Below are positions 1 to 6,422 of a stretch of 11,672 bases of DNA, one piece after another (within the stretch, counting starts at the first letter, position 1; every line of letters starts with the position of its first letter). The DNA comes from Lachnospiraceae bacterium (GTDB taxonomy: Bacteria > Bacillota > Clostridia > Lachnospirales > Lachnospiraceae). The notes beneath the pieces were generated by a model, which saw nothing but the letters and a program-made list of their open reading frames with translations, had not been told where the DNA came from and did not search any database. Where the stretch lies: assembly GCA_900754855.1 (NCBI GenBank), contig CAAEEI010000192.1, positions 1-11,672 on the forward strand. Direction: 5' to 3'. The position numbers and the translations under genes were made by a program.

Positions 1-562
1 CAACACTTTACCGGTTACCCCCAGTCAGATCATCGTCTCAAAAATGTTAAACGCTTTGCTGTGGATCATCATCGATCTGGTTGTACTCGCATTTTCTCTC
101 TGCATTATTTTTGTAGATAATCTGCAGTTCTTTTCAGATTTTTTCCATGCGATGGGCGAAGTGTTCAGCCTGATCGGACATCTTCCGTCAACGGGCTGGC
201 TCATTATCCTCTGTATCATACTCAGTCCATTTCTGATGATACTGCATCTGTATTTCAGTGTTGCCCTTGGTAATCTCATTGCCAGCCACAAGGTCATTGG
301 CTCCATCATCGCTTATTTTGGCAGTTACACGATTTTGCAGATCATCAGCACCATGGTTGTTGCTTTTACCTATAACAACTCTTCTGCCATCACTAAACTC
401 TCTGCCGATGTATCTTCCTTTACGCCGGCAGAAAACATGGCCTACGTCATCAATCTTTTAAATCCGGCTTTACTCTGTACGTTAGGCTTATGCGTAACAT
501 TTCTGCTGTTATTCTGGTTTACCACCAGATATATCATGACCAGAAAATTAAATCTTCAATAG
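1..562 (+). CDS. ABC-2-type transporter permease, C-terminal part (5' end outside the window)
   Basis: The frame is open from base 2 to a TAG at 560-562, giving 187 codons. The first ATG inside the window, at 44, has no ribosome binding site, and the codons before it read as protein (TLPVTPSQIIVSK), a stretch typical of ABC-2 permeases just before a membrane helix, so the gene starts upstream. Counting from base 44, hydrophobic segments lie at about residues 3-25, 51-80, 84-108 and 134-162. The protein ends in a short basic tail (TRYIMTRKLNLQ), as is common in these permeases. The family forms the membrane channel of drug, lantibiotic or polysaccharide exporters and pairs with a separate ATPase, probably encoded upstream. 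The substrate cannot be told. The gene is convergent with the alaS-aldolase operon. The membrane-protein call is firm; the ABC-2 call is a family-level recognition. Confidence 0.68.
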   Translation, partial: NTLPVTPSQIIVSKMLNALLWIIIDLVVLAFSLCIIFVDNLQFFSDFFHAMGEVFSLIGHLPSTGWLIILCIILSPFLMILHLYFSVALGNLIASHKVIGSIIAYFGSYTILQIISTMVVAFTYNNSSAITKLSADVSSFTPAENMAYVINLLNPALLCTLGLCVTFLLLFWFTTRYIMTRKLNLQ

Positions 563-573
563 TAAACGTTAAA

Positions 574-624
574 AACAGGGCTGCTGTTCCAACGACCTAT
601 GCATCGTGGAACAGCAGCCCTGTT
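574..624 (-). terminator. Rho-independent terminator shared by convergent operons
   Basis: Two perfectly complementary 18-base arms lie at 574-591 and 607-624 around a 15-base spacer, which can itself pair for three more bases (593-595 with 604-606). Read on the minus strand, the stem is followed by TTTTTA, a good U-tract, so it should end transcripts coming from alaS and the aldolase gene. Read on the plus strand, the tail is poorer in T, but the strong stem directly after the permease stop (560-562) probably also serves that gene. Confidence 0.9.
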
Positions 625-639
625 CATCTTGACCTTATT

Positions 640-1308
640 TTAATCCATATCTTTTTTGGCCTTTTTCTGCCCGTAGGAATGATTGAATACATCAACCATT
701 TTTTCCATTTCAGCATCATCAAGAATCACTGGTTTACCAATGGATCTTGCTTTTACATATACCTCCGCACAGCCTTCAATCTGTTCGGCGATATTAAAGG
801 CATTGAGAATGTCTTTTCCCCCGGTGATCAAACCATGGTTGGCCATCAGCGCAGCATTTCTGTCCTTCATGGCTTCATAAGTAACCTCTGCCAGTTCAGG
901 CGTTCCAAAAGAAACATAGTCACCGCAGCGGACGTTCGGTCCTCCGGCAAAAGCCACCAGATAACTGGATGCCGGCAGTTCTTCTCTGAGTACTGCGAGA
1001 ACGGTGCTGTAAACAGAATGTGTATGCACAACAGCATTAATGTCTTCTCTGTTTACATAGAAAATACGATGTAATTCATGCTCACTGGATGGTTTTCTCT
1101 TTCCGTCCACAATTTCTCCGGCAAGATTCATAACCACAACATCCTCCGGTTCCGTCTCAAAATAATCAATACCGCTTGGACTTATGGCAAAGAGTCCATG
1201 TTCCCGGTTAAAAATACTGATATTTCCACCGGTACCTTTCGTCAGTCCGTATTCTATCAGTTTTCTGCAATATTTTACGACATCTTCTCTTTCTTTTTGT
1301 AATAACAT
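640..1308 (-). CDS. fucA: Class II aldolase, L-fuculose-phosphate aldolase-like
   Basis: This 222-residue protein is close to the roughly 215 residues of E. coli FucA. The zinc-dependent class II aldolase signature is complete: GTGGNIS at 25-31, SPSG at 43-46, the SSE motif with the candidate catalytic E76, the zinc ligands H95 and H97 in HTHS, and the third zinc ligand H158 in NHG. Enzymes of this family split a phosphorylated ketose into dihydroxyacetone phosphate and an aldehyde; FucA itself yields L-lactaldehyde. No fucose genes are visible nearby; the gene follows alaS by 48 bp and lies before the shared terminator, so it is probably co-transcribed. A role in salvage of 5-deoxy-sugars derived from 5'-deoxyadenosine or methylthioadenosine is an alternative, since stand-alone FucA-like aldolases do this in some bacteria. 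The ATG has only a weak upstream GGGGTGG/AAGG motif. Family certain, exact substrate not. Confidence 0.85.
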   Translation of the reverse strand: MLLQKEREDVVKYCRKLIEYGLTKGTGGNISIFNREHGLFAISPSGIDYFETEPEDVVVMNLAGEIVDGKRKPSSEHELHRIFYVNREDINAVVHTHSVYSTVLAVLREELPASSYLVAFAGGPNVRCGDYVSFGTPELAEVTYEAMKDRNAALMANHGLITGGKDILNAFNIAEQIEGCAEVYVKARSIGKPVILDDAEMEKMVDVFNHSYGQKKAKKDMD

Positions 1309-1356
1309 TGCCTTGCCACCCCATTTATTGTGCTGATGATCGTTGCCTTATCTCTG

Positions 1357-3996
1357 CTATGCCAGCTGTCCTTTTGCCAGTTCCGCTGCTTTTGCCAGAG
1401 CGTCTGCAATGCCGGCTGGATTTTTTCCTCCGGCCTGTGCCATGTTTGGACGACCGCCGCCGCCACCGCCAACGAGAGCGGCTGCTTCTTTGATGATCTT
1501 TCCGGCATGGGCTCCGGCTTTTACGGCATCCTCCGTTGCGGTAACGATTAGGTTAACTTTGTCACCCAGATCAGAAGCGAGTACGACTACACCGCTGCCA
1601 ATTTTCACTTTCAGATCATCGCTGAGTGTACGAAGGGCATTCATATCCACATCTTTTACCGAAACAGGAAGTACTTTAAATGCTCCGGCTTCCTGTACCT
1701 GGCTCATGACGTCAGCCACTTCACTTTTTGCAATCTGATCTTTCAGTTTTTCATTCTCTGCAGACAGCGCTTTGATCTCATCCAGAAGAGCATGAATACG
1801 GTCTGTCAGTTTATGTGGCTCTACTTTGGCCGCTTTGGCTGCGTCAAGAAGCGTCTGCTCCATGTCCTGATAGTAGTTCAGCACATTGTTTCCGGTAATG
1901 GCTTCAATACGGCGTACTCCGGCTGCAACACCGGTTTCGGAGATGATCTTAAAGGTTTTAATGGCGCCTGTATTTGGTACGTGGGTACCGGCACAAAATT
2001 CTTTAGAGAAATCTCCCATGCTGACAACACGTACCTTTTCCCCATATTTTTCACCGAATAACGCCATGGCTCCTGTCTTTTTCGCCTCATCCACAGTCAT
2101 GATTTCCGTCTGTACAGGAAGTTCAGCGGCAATCTGTTCGTTGACGATTGCTTCTACCTGCGCAATTTCTTCTGCGGTCATTGCCTGGAAATGAGAAAAG
2201 TCAAAACGCAGACGATCTTTATCGTTATAAGAACCGGACTGTTCCACATGACTGCCCAGAACAGTACGTAATGCCTTCTGCAACAGATGGGTGGCGCTGT
2301 GATTCTTCATGGTATCTTCACGCTGTGCGTTATTGACCTTCAGCGTAACCACGTCTCCGGTCTTGAGCATTCCTCTGGTCACCCGTCCGATGTGTCCCAC
2401 CTTATTTCCCAGCATTTTTACGGTATCCTCTACCACAAACTCACCATCCGCACAGGTAATCACACCCGTATCGGCATGCTGACCACCGCTGGTGGCATAA
2501 AATGGCGTTTCTTCCACAAAAATCGTGCCAACCTGTCCATCAGTCAGCGCCTCGGTAATCTCTGTATCCGTGGTCATCACTGTAATTTTCGAATCATATT
2601 CTCTGTGGTCATAACCAACAAAGGTGGTGGTGATGGAAGGATCGATGGACTCGTAAACCGTAACATCCGCTCCCATATAATTCGTTTCTTTGCGGGCGCT
2701 TCTTGCCTTCACCCTCTGCTCTTCCATGCAGGCTTTAAATCCATCTTCATCAATGGAATATCCTTTTTCCATAAGAATCTCTTTGGTCAGATCCAGAGGG
2801 AATCCATACGTATCGTAAAGTTTAAAGGCTTCTTCTCCGGAAAGCTGTGTATTTCCGGAAGCTCTAAGTTCCTCTTCCCGTTCGCTCAGAATGCTGAGTC
2901 CCTGGTCAATGGTTTTGTTAAATTTATTTTCTTCCTGCGTCAGTACATTAAAGATAAATTCTTTCTTTTCATCCAGTTCCGGATAACCGTCTTTGGATCC
3001 TTCGATCACCGTTTTGCTCAGTTCTGCCAGGAACTGACCGCTGATGCCAAGAAGCCGGCCATGACGGGCAGCGCGACGGATGATTCGACGAAGAACATAT
3101 CCTCTTCCTTCATTGGTCGGCATGATTCCGTCGGAAATCATAAAGGTGGCGGAACGAATATGGTCGGTGATCAGACGAATGGAAACGTCATCTTCTTCTT
3201 TTTCTTTATAAGATTTTCCTGCCATCTCGCAGACTTTATCCCGAAGAGAACGGATGGTATCTACGTCAAAAATAGAATCCACATCCTGCACTACCACAGC
3301 CAGACGTTCCAGGCCCATACCTGTGTCAATATTTTTCTGTTCCAGCAAGGTATAGTGATTGTGTCCGTCATTTTCAAACTGGGTAAATACGTTGTTCCAG
3401 ACTTCCATATAACGGTCGCAGTCACAGCCTACGGTACAGCCTTCCTGTCCGCAGCCATATTTTTCTCCACGGTCATAGTAAATTTCGGAACACGGACCAC
3501 AAGGGCCTGCGCCATGCTCCCAGAAGTTATCTTCTTTTCCAAATTTAAAAATGCGTTCCGGCGCGATTCCTATATCGTCTCTCCAGATAGCAAATGCCTC
3601 ATCATCTTCCAGATATACGGAAGGATATAATCTTTCCGGATCAAGTCCCACCACTTCAGTCAGAAACTCCCAGGACCAGGTGATGGCTTCCTTTTTAAAG
3701 TAATCCCCGAAGGAAAAGTTACCCAGCATCTCAAAAAATGTACCATGACGAGCTGTTTTTCCTACATTTTCAATATCTCCGGTACGGATACATTTCTGAC
3801 AGGTCGTCACTCTTTTTCTTGGCGGAATTTCCTGTCCGGTAAAGTATGGCTTCAGTGGCGCCATACCGGCATTGATCAGCAAAAGGCTGTTATCATTATG
3901 CGGAACCAGCGAAAAACTTTTCATGGCAAGATGTCCCTTGCTCTCAAAAAACTCCAGATACATTTTCCGCAGTTCATTTACTCCATATTTTTTCAA
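1357..3996 (-). CDS. alaS: Alanyl-tRNA synthetase
   Basis: This 879-residue protein is full length for AlaRS. It charges tRNA-Ala in the cytoplasm and clears mis-attached serine and glycine. The class II catalytic core fills roughly residues 1-250, including the conserved stretch HGAGPCGPCSEI at 161-172 and a cysteine-rich insert at 182-193. The editing domain shows the metal-binding pairs HSATH (H566, H570) and CAGTH (C668, H672). A DHHA1-type C-terminal domain ends with the glycine-rich GGGGGG at 843-848. The start is TTG at 3994-3996: AGGAGG at 4005-4010 sits 8 nt upstream, and the protein begins exactly where AlaRS alignments do (MKKYGVNELR). The upstream leader is strongly structured (see 4021-4124). 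Upstream in the same direction lies a 46-residue membrane protein gene; downstream lies a class II aldolase gene. Confidence 0.98.
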   Translation of the reverse strand: MKKYGVNELRKMYLEFFESKGHLAMKSFSLVPHNDNSLLLINAGMAPLKPYFTGQEIPPRKRVTTCQKCIRTGDIENVGKTARHGTFFEMLGNFSFGDYFKKEAITWSWEFLTEVVGLDPERLYPSVYLEDDEAFAIWRDDIGIAPERIFKFGKEDNFWEHGAGPCGPCSEIYYDRGEKYGCGQEGCTVGCDCDRYMEVWNNVFTQFENDGHNHYTLLEQKNIDTGMGLERLAVVVQDVDSIFDVDTIRSLRDKVCEMAGKSYKEKEEDDVSIRLITDHIRSATFMISDGIMPTNEGRGYVLRRIIRRAARHGRLLGISGQFLAELSKTVIEGSKDGYPELDEKKEFIFNVLTQEENKFNKTIDQGLSILSEREEELRASGNTQLSGEEAFKLYDTYGFPLDLTKEILMEKGYSIDEDGFKACMEEQRVKARSARKETNYMGADVTVYESIDPSITTTFVGYDHREYDSKITVMTTDTEITEALTDGQVGTIFVEETPFYATSGGQHADTGVITCADGEFVVEDTVKMLGNKVGHIGRVTRGMLKTGDVVTLKVNNAQREDTMKNHSATHLLQKALRTVLGSHVEQSGSYNDKDRLRFDFSHFQAMTAEEIAQVEAIVNEQIAAELPVQTEIMTVDEAKKTGAMALFGEKYGEKVRVVSMGDFSKEFCAGTHVPNTGAIKTFKIISETGVAAGVRRIEAITGNNVLNYYQDMEQTLLDAAKAAKVEPHKLTDRIHALLDEIKALSAENEKLKDQIAKSEVADVMSQVQEAGAFKVLPVSVKDVDMNALRTLSDDLKVKIGSGVVVLASDLGDKVNLIVTATEDAVKAGAHAGKIIKEAAALVGGGGGGRPNMAQAGGKNPAGIADALAKAAELAKGQLA

Positions 3997-4004
3997 TAGT
4001 CTGT

Positions 4005-4010
4005 CCTCCT
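4005..4010 (-). promoter_or_regulatory. Ribosome binding site that fixes the TTG start of alaS
   Basis: A perfect AGGAGG on the minus strand lies 8 nt before the TTG at 3994-3996. No ATG or GTG lies at suitable spacing, so it supports the rare TTG start. Confidence 0.85.
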
Positions 4011-4020
4011 GTGTTCTATT

Positions 4021-4124
4021 CCCGTTTCCGGGCGTACCGTCATGCGGCAGCGATAATCTCTATACCCTGAAATCAGGGTAAAGGGTGCTGAAAAACAGTA
4101 CGCCTACCATTTTCCAGCACCCTG
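4021..4124 (-). promoter_or_regulatory. Structured RNA leader upstream of alaS, predicted pseudoknot
   Basis: In minus-strand RNA order there is a 9-bp hairpin (4115-4123 with 4082-4090), extendable by four A-U pairs (4110-4113 with 4091-4094) past a bulged base. One nucleotide later comes an 8-bp palindrome (4073-4080 with 4063-4070). Last is a small CCCG-GAAA-CGGG hairpin (4021-4032) with a GNRA loop. Loop bases of the first hairpin and its flank (4095-4104) are complementary to 4031-4040 over ten pairs with one G-U, enclosing the second hairpin as a pseudoknot. Base 4119-4125 can also compete for pairing with 4073-4079. No T-box motif (TGGNACC) is visible. The first hairpin could instead be a weak terminator of the gene ending at 4136, but it lacks a good U-tract. 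The pairings are read directly; a regulatory function is inference. Confidence 0.55.
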
Positions 4125-4135
4125 AAAAATCCTCG

Positions 4136-4276
4136 TCATTCATTGACTGTATTCTCTTTTTGTGCCTGCTTTCTTGCATGTAGTTTCTTCCCCAGGAAGA
4201 TGCCTGCCCCGGCAATAGCCACAAAATAAGCAAAAGTCAATACATATTGAACAAAAGCACCCAGTACTGCTGACAT
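4136..4276 (-). CDS. 46-residue single-span membrane microprotein upstream of alaS
   Basis: The protein has 46 residues. A hydrophobic helix spans about residues 4-29 (AVLGAFVQYVLTFAYF onward to GIFLG), followed by a basic and polar tail (KKLHARKQAQKENTVNE), so a single membrane helix with the tail in the cytoplasm is likely. The ATG at 4274-4276 has AAAGGGGG upstream at good spacing. A longer reading from 4327 is open, but that codon lies at or before the predicted transcription start of the promoter at 4331-4359 and adds a non-hydrophobic stretch, so it is rejected. The gene ends 139 bp before alaS and is probably transcribed with it. I do not recognise a function. Short membrane proteins of this shape occur in clostridia, but I know of no assigned role. 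Confidence 0.65.
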   Translation of the reverse strand: MSAVLGAFVQYVLTFAYFVAIAGAGIFLGKKLHARKQAQKENTVNE

Positions 4277-4330
4277 AAAAAAGCCCCCTTTACATGCTAT
4301 GTTCCTGATAGGATTCGCAGTTTTCATTCA

Positions 4331-4359
4331 ATTATAGCATAGTTATAAAAAAATGTGAA
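4331..4359 (-). promoter_or_regulatory. Sigma-A promoter for the microprotein-alaS-aldolase operon
   Basis: On the minus strand, -35 TTCACA (4354-4359, 5 of 6 matches to consensus) and -10 TATAAT (4331-4336, perfect) are separated by 17 bp. The predicted start of transcription is near 4324. The promoter fills the short gap after the hisIE stop (4368-4370), so alaS has its own promoter even if the his transcript reads through. Confidence 0.8.
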
Positions 4360-4367
4360 ACAATTTT

Positions 4368-5654
4368 TTAATGTCTTTGCGCCAGTTCATCCGTAATATC
4401 TTTCCAGTCCACGTTGCATTCTACCATCAAAACCATCATGTGATACAGAAAGTCACAAATTTCGTATTTCAGTTCTTCTGCATCCGGATTCTTGGAGGCA
4501 ATGACGATTTCCGTGGCCTCTTCGCCCACTTTTTTCAGAATCTTATCTATCCCTTTTTCAAAGAGATAAGTGGTATAAGATCCTTCTTTTGGATGTTCTT
4601 TCCGGTCAAGAATGGTGGAAAATACTTCCTCAAAAACCAGCAGAGGATTATGGTCATCATATTCTTTCCGAAGAAGATCCGAGAAAAAGCAGGTACGGTT
4701 TCCGGTGTGGCAGGCTGCGCCCACCTGCGCCACCTTAGCCAGAATCGTATCCTGATCACAGTCGATGGTCAGCGCTTTCACATATTGATAATGACCGGAG
4801 GTATCCCCTTTTGTCCAAAGTTCCTGCCGGCTTCGGCTGTAATAGGTCATCTTTCCCGTCGCAACCGTTTTTTCAAAAGATTCCTTGGTCATGTAAGCCA
4901 GCATCAACACTTCTCCGGTTTTATAATCCTGCGTGATCACCGGAATCATTCCATCACTGTTTAACTTAAATTCGTCAAAGGAAATCGCGCTTTCAAAAGT
5001 ATTGACCGGGATTTTCTGGGTTTTCATATACTGTTTTAACTCCATATAATCCACGGTTTTCTCCGTCGTTAAAATCAACCCCTGCGCCATGGTCATTTTC
5101 AGCACATCGGCAGCCACGACCGCATCGGCCGTATCGGCCATAACCCACACCGGCTGTTCCATTTTCACCCTCAGAAAATCCGCCGTCTGCGCATAGAGGT
5201 TATCCATGAAATCACCGGCCAGAACGATTCCGCCAAAGCCTTCTTCCTCCACAGCCTTCCGGGCACGCAGCAGAGCATCTTCCGGCGCAGCGATCCGGCG
5301 CATATCCAGATAAAGGAAAAGCCGTTCCGCACCAAATCGTTCTGAAGCTTCTTTGACGGCCTCCAGATTTTCCTGATCCTCTGTTCGTACAAAAACTCTC
5401 CGGGCGCCGGCATAAATGATCTTTTTTACATCTTCAAATCGTTTTACCTTTGCACATACATTTAAAGGAATATCGGCATGACGACAAATCGCCTGTATCG
5501 TTTTTACATCCTCTTCCATTCCCGGAAGAAAAGACTGCCCGTCATAATAAAATAATTCATCTGCTCCACAATGATCGTAATAACGGGCGCTCTCTCTGAT
5601 GCCTTCCATATCCATATTGCCGTCTATCCTGGCAATGAGTTTACTTTTTTCCAT
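4368..5654 (-). CDS. hisIE: HisIE (phosphoribosyl-AMP cyclohydrolase / phosphoribosyl-ATP pyrophosphatase) with N-terminal degenerate HisF-like barrel
   Basis: The 428-residue protein has three parts. Residues about 1-225 resemble a HisF/HisA TIM barrel: IARIDG near the start, GADELFYYD (30-38), then EDVKKIIYAGA and LFLYLD (112-117). The HisF phosphate-binding GGG and GG loops are replaced (CAKV at 67-70, ADTA at 173-176), so catalysis looks unlikely. Residues about 226-345 are HisI, with DGMIPVITQDY, metal ligands DCDQD (298-302), and zinc cysteines C315 and C322 in CHTGNRTC. Residues about 346-428 are HisE, with GEEATEIVIASK (377-388) and EICDFLYH (398-405). HisI and HisE carry out steps 3 and 2 of histidine synthesis and look intact. 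The ATG at 5652-5654 has GAGGAAGGA just upstream; the open frame continues to 5735 but has no better start. It is last in the his operon, 147 bp after hisB. Confidence 0.93.
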   Translation of the reverse strand: MEKSKLIARIDGNMDMEGIRESARYYDHCGADELFYYDGQSFLPGMEEDVKTIQAICRHADIPLNVCAKVKRFEDVKKIIYAGARRVFVRTEDQENLEAVKEASERFGAERLFLYLDMRRIAAPEDALLRARKAVEEEGFGGIVLAGDFMDNLYAQTADFLRVKMEQPVWVMADTADAVVAADVLKMTMAQGLILTTEKTVDYMELKQYMKTQKIPVNTFESAISFDEFKLNSDGMIPVITQDYKTGEVLMLAYMTKESFEKTVATGKMTYYSRSRQELWTKGDTSGHYQYVKALTIDCDQDTILAKVAQVGAACHTGNRTCFFSDLLRKEYDDHNPLLVFEEVFSTILDRKEHPKEGSYTTYLFEKGIDKILKKVGEEATEIVIASKNPDAEELKYEICDFLYHMMVLMVECNVDWKDITDELAQRH

Positions 5655-5801
5655 AATCCTTCCTCTTTTCTTCCTCCTGTACCATGACCGGTATCCTCTG
5701 CGCCTCTTTTCCCAACCGCAGAGTATCCCCATCACCCTTTGCGATTTTGACCGGCTGTCTTCCTGCCTGCCATTGCTGCCACTGCACTGCTGCCACTGCT
5801 T
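5655..5801 (-). other. 147-bp hisB-hisIE intergenic gap with tandem repeat and hairpin
   Basis: The gap is much longer than the other gaps in this operon (12, -4 and 1 bp). It contains two copies of a 12-base unit (5774-5785 and 5788-5799, period 14) next to the hisB stop, and a 7-bp inverted repeat (5696-5702 with 5717-5723). The region ends in two purine-rich SD-like motifs, of which only GAGGAAGGA is correctly spaced for the hisIE ATG. I see no promoter and no coding sequence in it. Confidence 0.5.
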
Positions 5802-6410
5802 TTATAACGCACCCTTCGTGGACAACACATCCTGAATACGGCCATCATAAGCAGTGGCCTCGTCCAGCGCCTTGGCAAACGCTTTAAAGGCGGCTTCCAT
5901 AATGTGGTGGTTATTGCTGCCGTGCACAAGTTTCAGGTGTAAATTCATGGCCGCGCTATAGGAAACGGCATAAAAAAATTCTCTGACCATCTCCGTAGCA
6001 AATCCGCCCACGTTTTCCACGGTAAAAGGCAGATCACAGACCAGATAAGGTCTGCCGGACAGATCCACTGCCGAAAGCACCAACGTTTCATCCATAGGAA
6101 GAAGAAAATGCCCATAACGGCGAATCCCCTTTTTCTCACCGGCAGCTTCCCGGATTGCCTGCCCCAGAACAATGCCGGTGTCTTCGATGGTATGATGACT
6201 GTCCACATACAAATCGCCCTCAACTTTGCAGGTCAGATCAAAAAAGCCGTGTCTGGCAAAACTGTTGAGCATATGATCAAAAAAACCGATGCCGGTATCC
6301 ACTTCCGCTTTTCCACTGCCATCCAGATTGAGGGTAAGCACGATTTTCGTTTCTTTGGTCATCCGTTCTACATGGGCAGTTCTTTCTGGTTTTTCTGTTC
6401 TCTTTTCCAT
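5802..6410 (-). CDS. hisB: Imidazoleglycerol-phosphate dehydratase
   Basis: The 202-residue monofunctional HisB converts imidazole-glycerol phosphate to imidazole-acetol phosphate, step 6 of histidine synthesis. The two manganese-binding repeats are intact: FDHML with H46, HHTIED (72-77) and HHIMEA (168-173). The strong GNNHH-type block HGSNNHHI (163-170) confirms the family. It lacks the histidinol-phosphatase domain that enteric HisB carries, so that activity must come from elsewhere. The ATG at 6408-6410 follows a G-rich site (GGGGGGAG). This start gives about nine extra residues before the usual RTAHVER beginning; a later Met at residue 17 has no ribosome binding site and would remove conserved sequence. 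The gene starts 12 bp after hisD. Confidence 0.97.
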   Translation of the reverse strand: MEKRTEKPERTAHVERMTKETKIVLTLNLDGSGKAEVDTGIGFFDHMLNSFARHGFFDLTCKVEGDLYVDSHHTIEDTGIVLGQAIREAAGEKKGIRRYGHFLLPMDETLVLSAVDLSGRPYLVCDLPFTVENVGGFATEMVREFFYAVSYSAAMNLHLKLVHGSNNHHIMEAAFKAFAKALDEATAYDGRIQDVLSTKGAL

Positions 6411-6422
6411 GTTCTCCCCCCC

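Noticed and set aside
2287..3630. 447-codon open frame on the plus strand inside alaS
   Set aside because: It is fully antisense to an unmistakable alaS, matches no family I recognise, and has no ribosome binding site; it reflects codon bias of the real gene.
3997..4135. T-box leader for alaS
   Set aside because: The diagnostic TGGNACC antiterminator sequence is absent, and the leader is too short for a standard T-box with a terminator.
4277..4327. 17-residue N-terminal extension of the membrane microprotein
   Set aside because: Its ATG lies at or upstream of the predicted transcription start and lacks a ribosome binding site, unlike the ATG at 4276.
4371..4964. 197-codon plus-strand open frame opposite hisIE
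   Set aside because: Antisense to clear HisI/HisE motifs, with no recognisable protein features.
5655..5735. 27-residue N-terminal extension of HisIE
   Set aside because: It begins with GTG without a ribosome binding site and is arginine-rich low-complexity sequence; the ATG at 5654 has GAGGAAGGA and starts the barrel directly.
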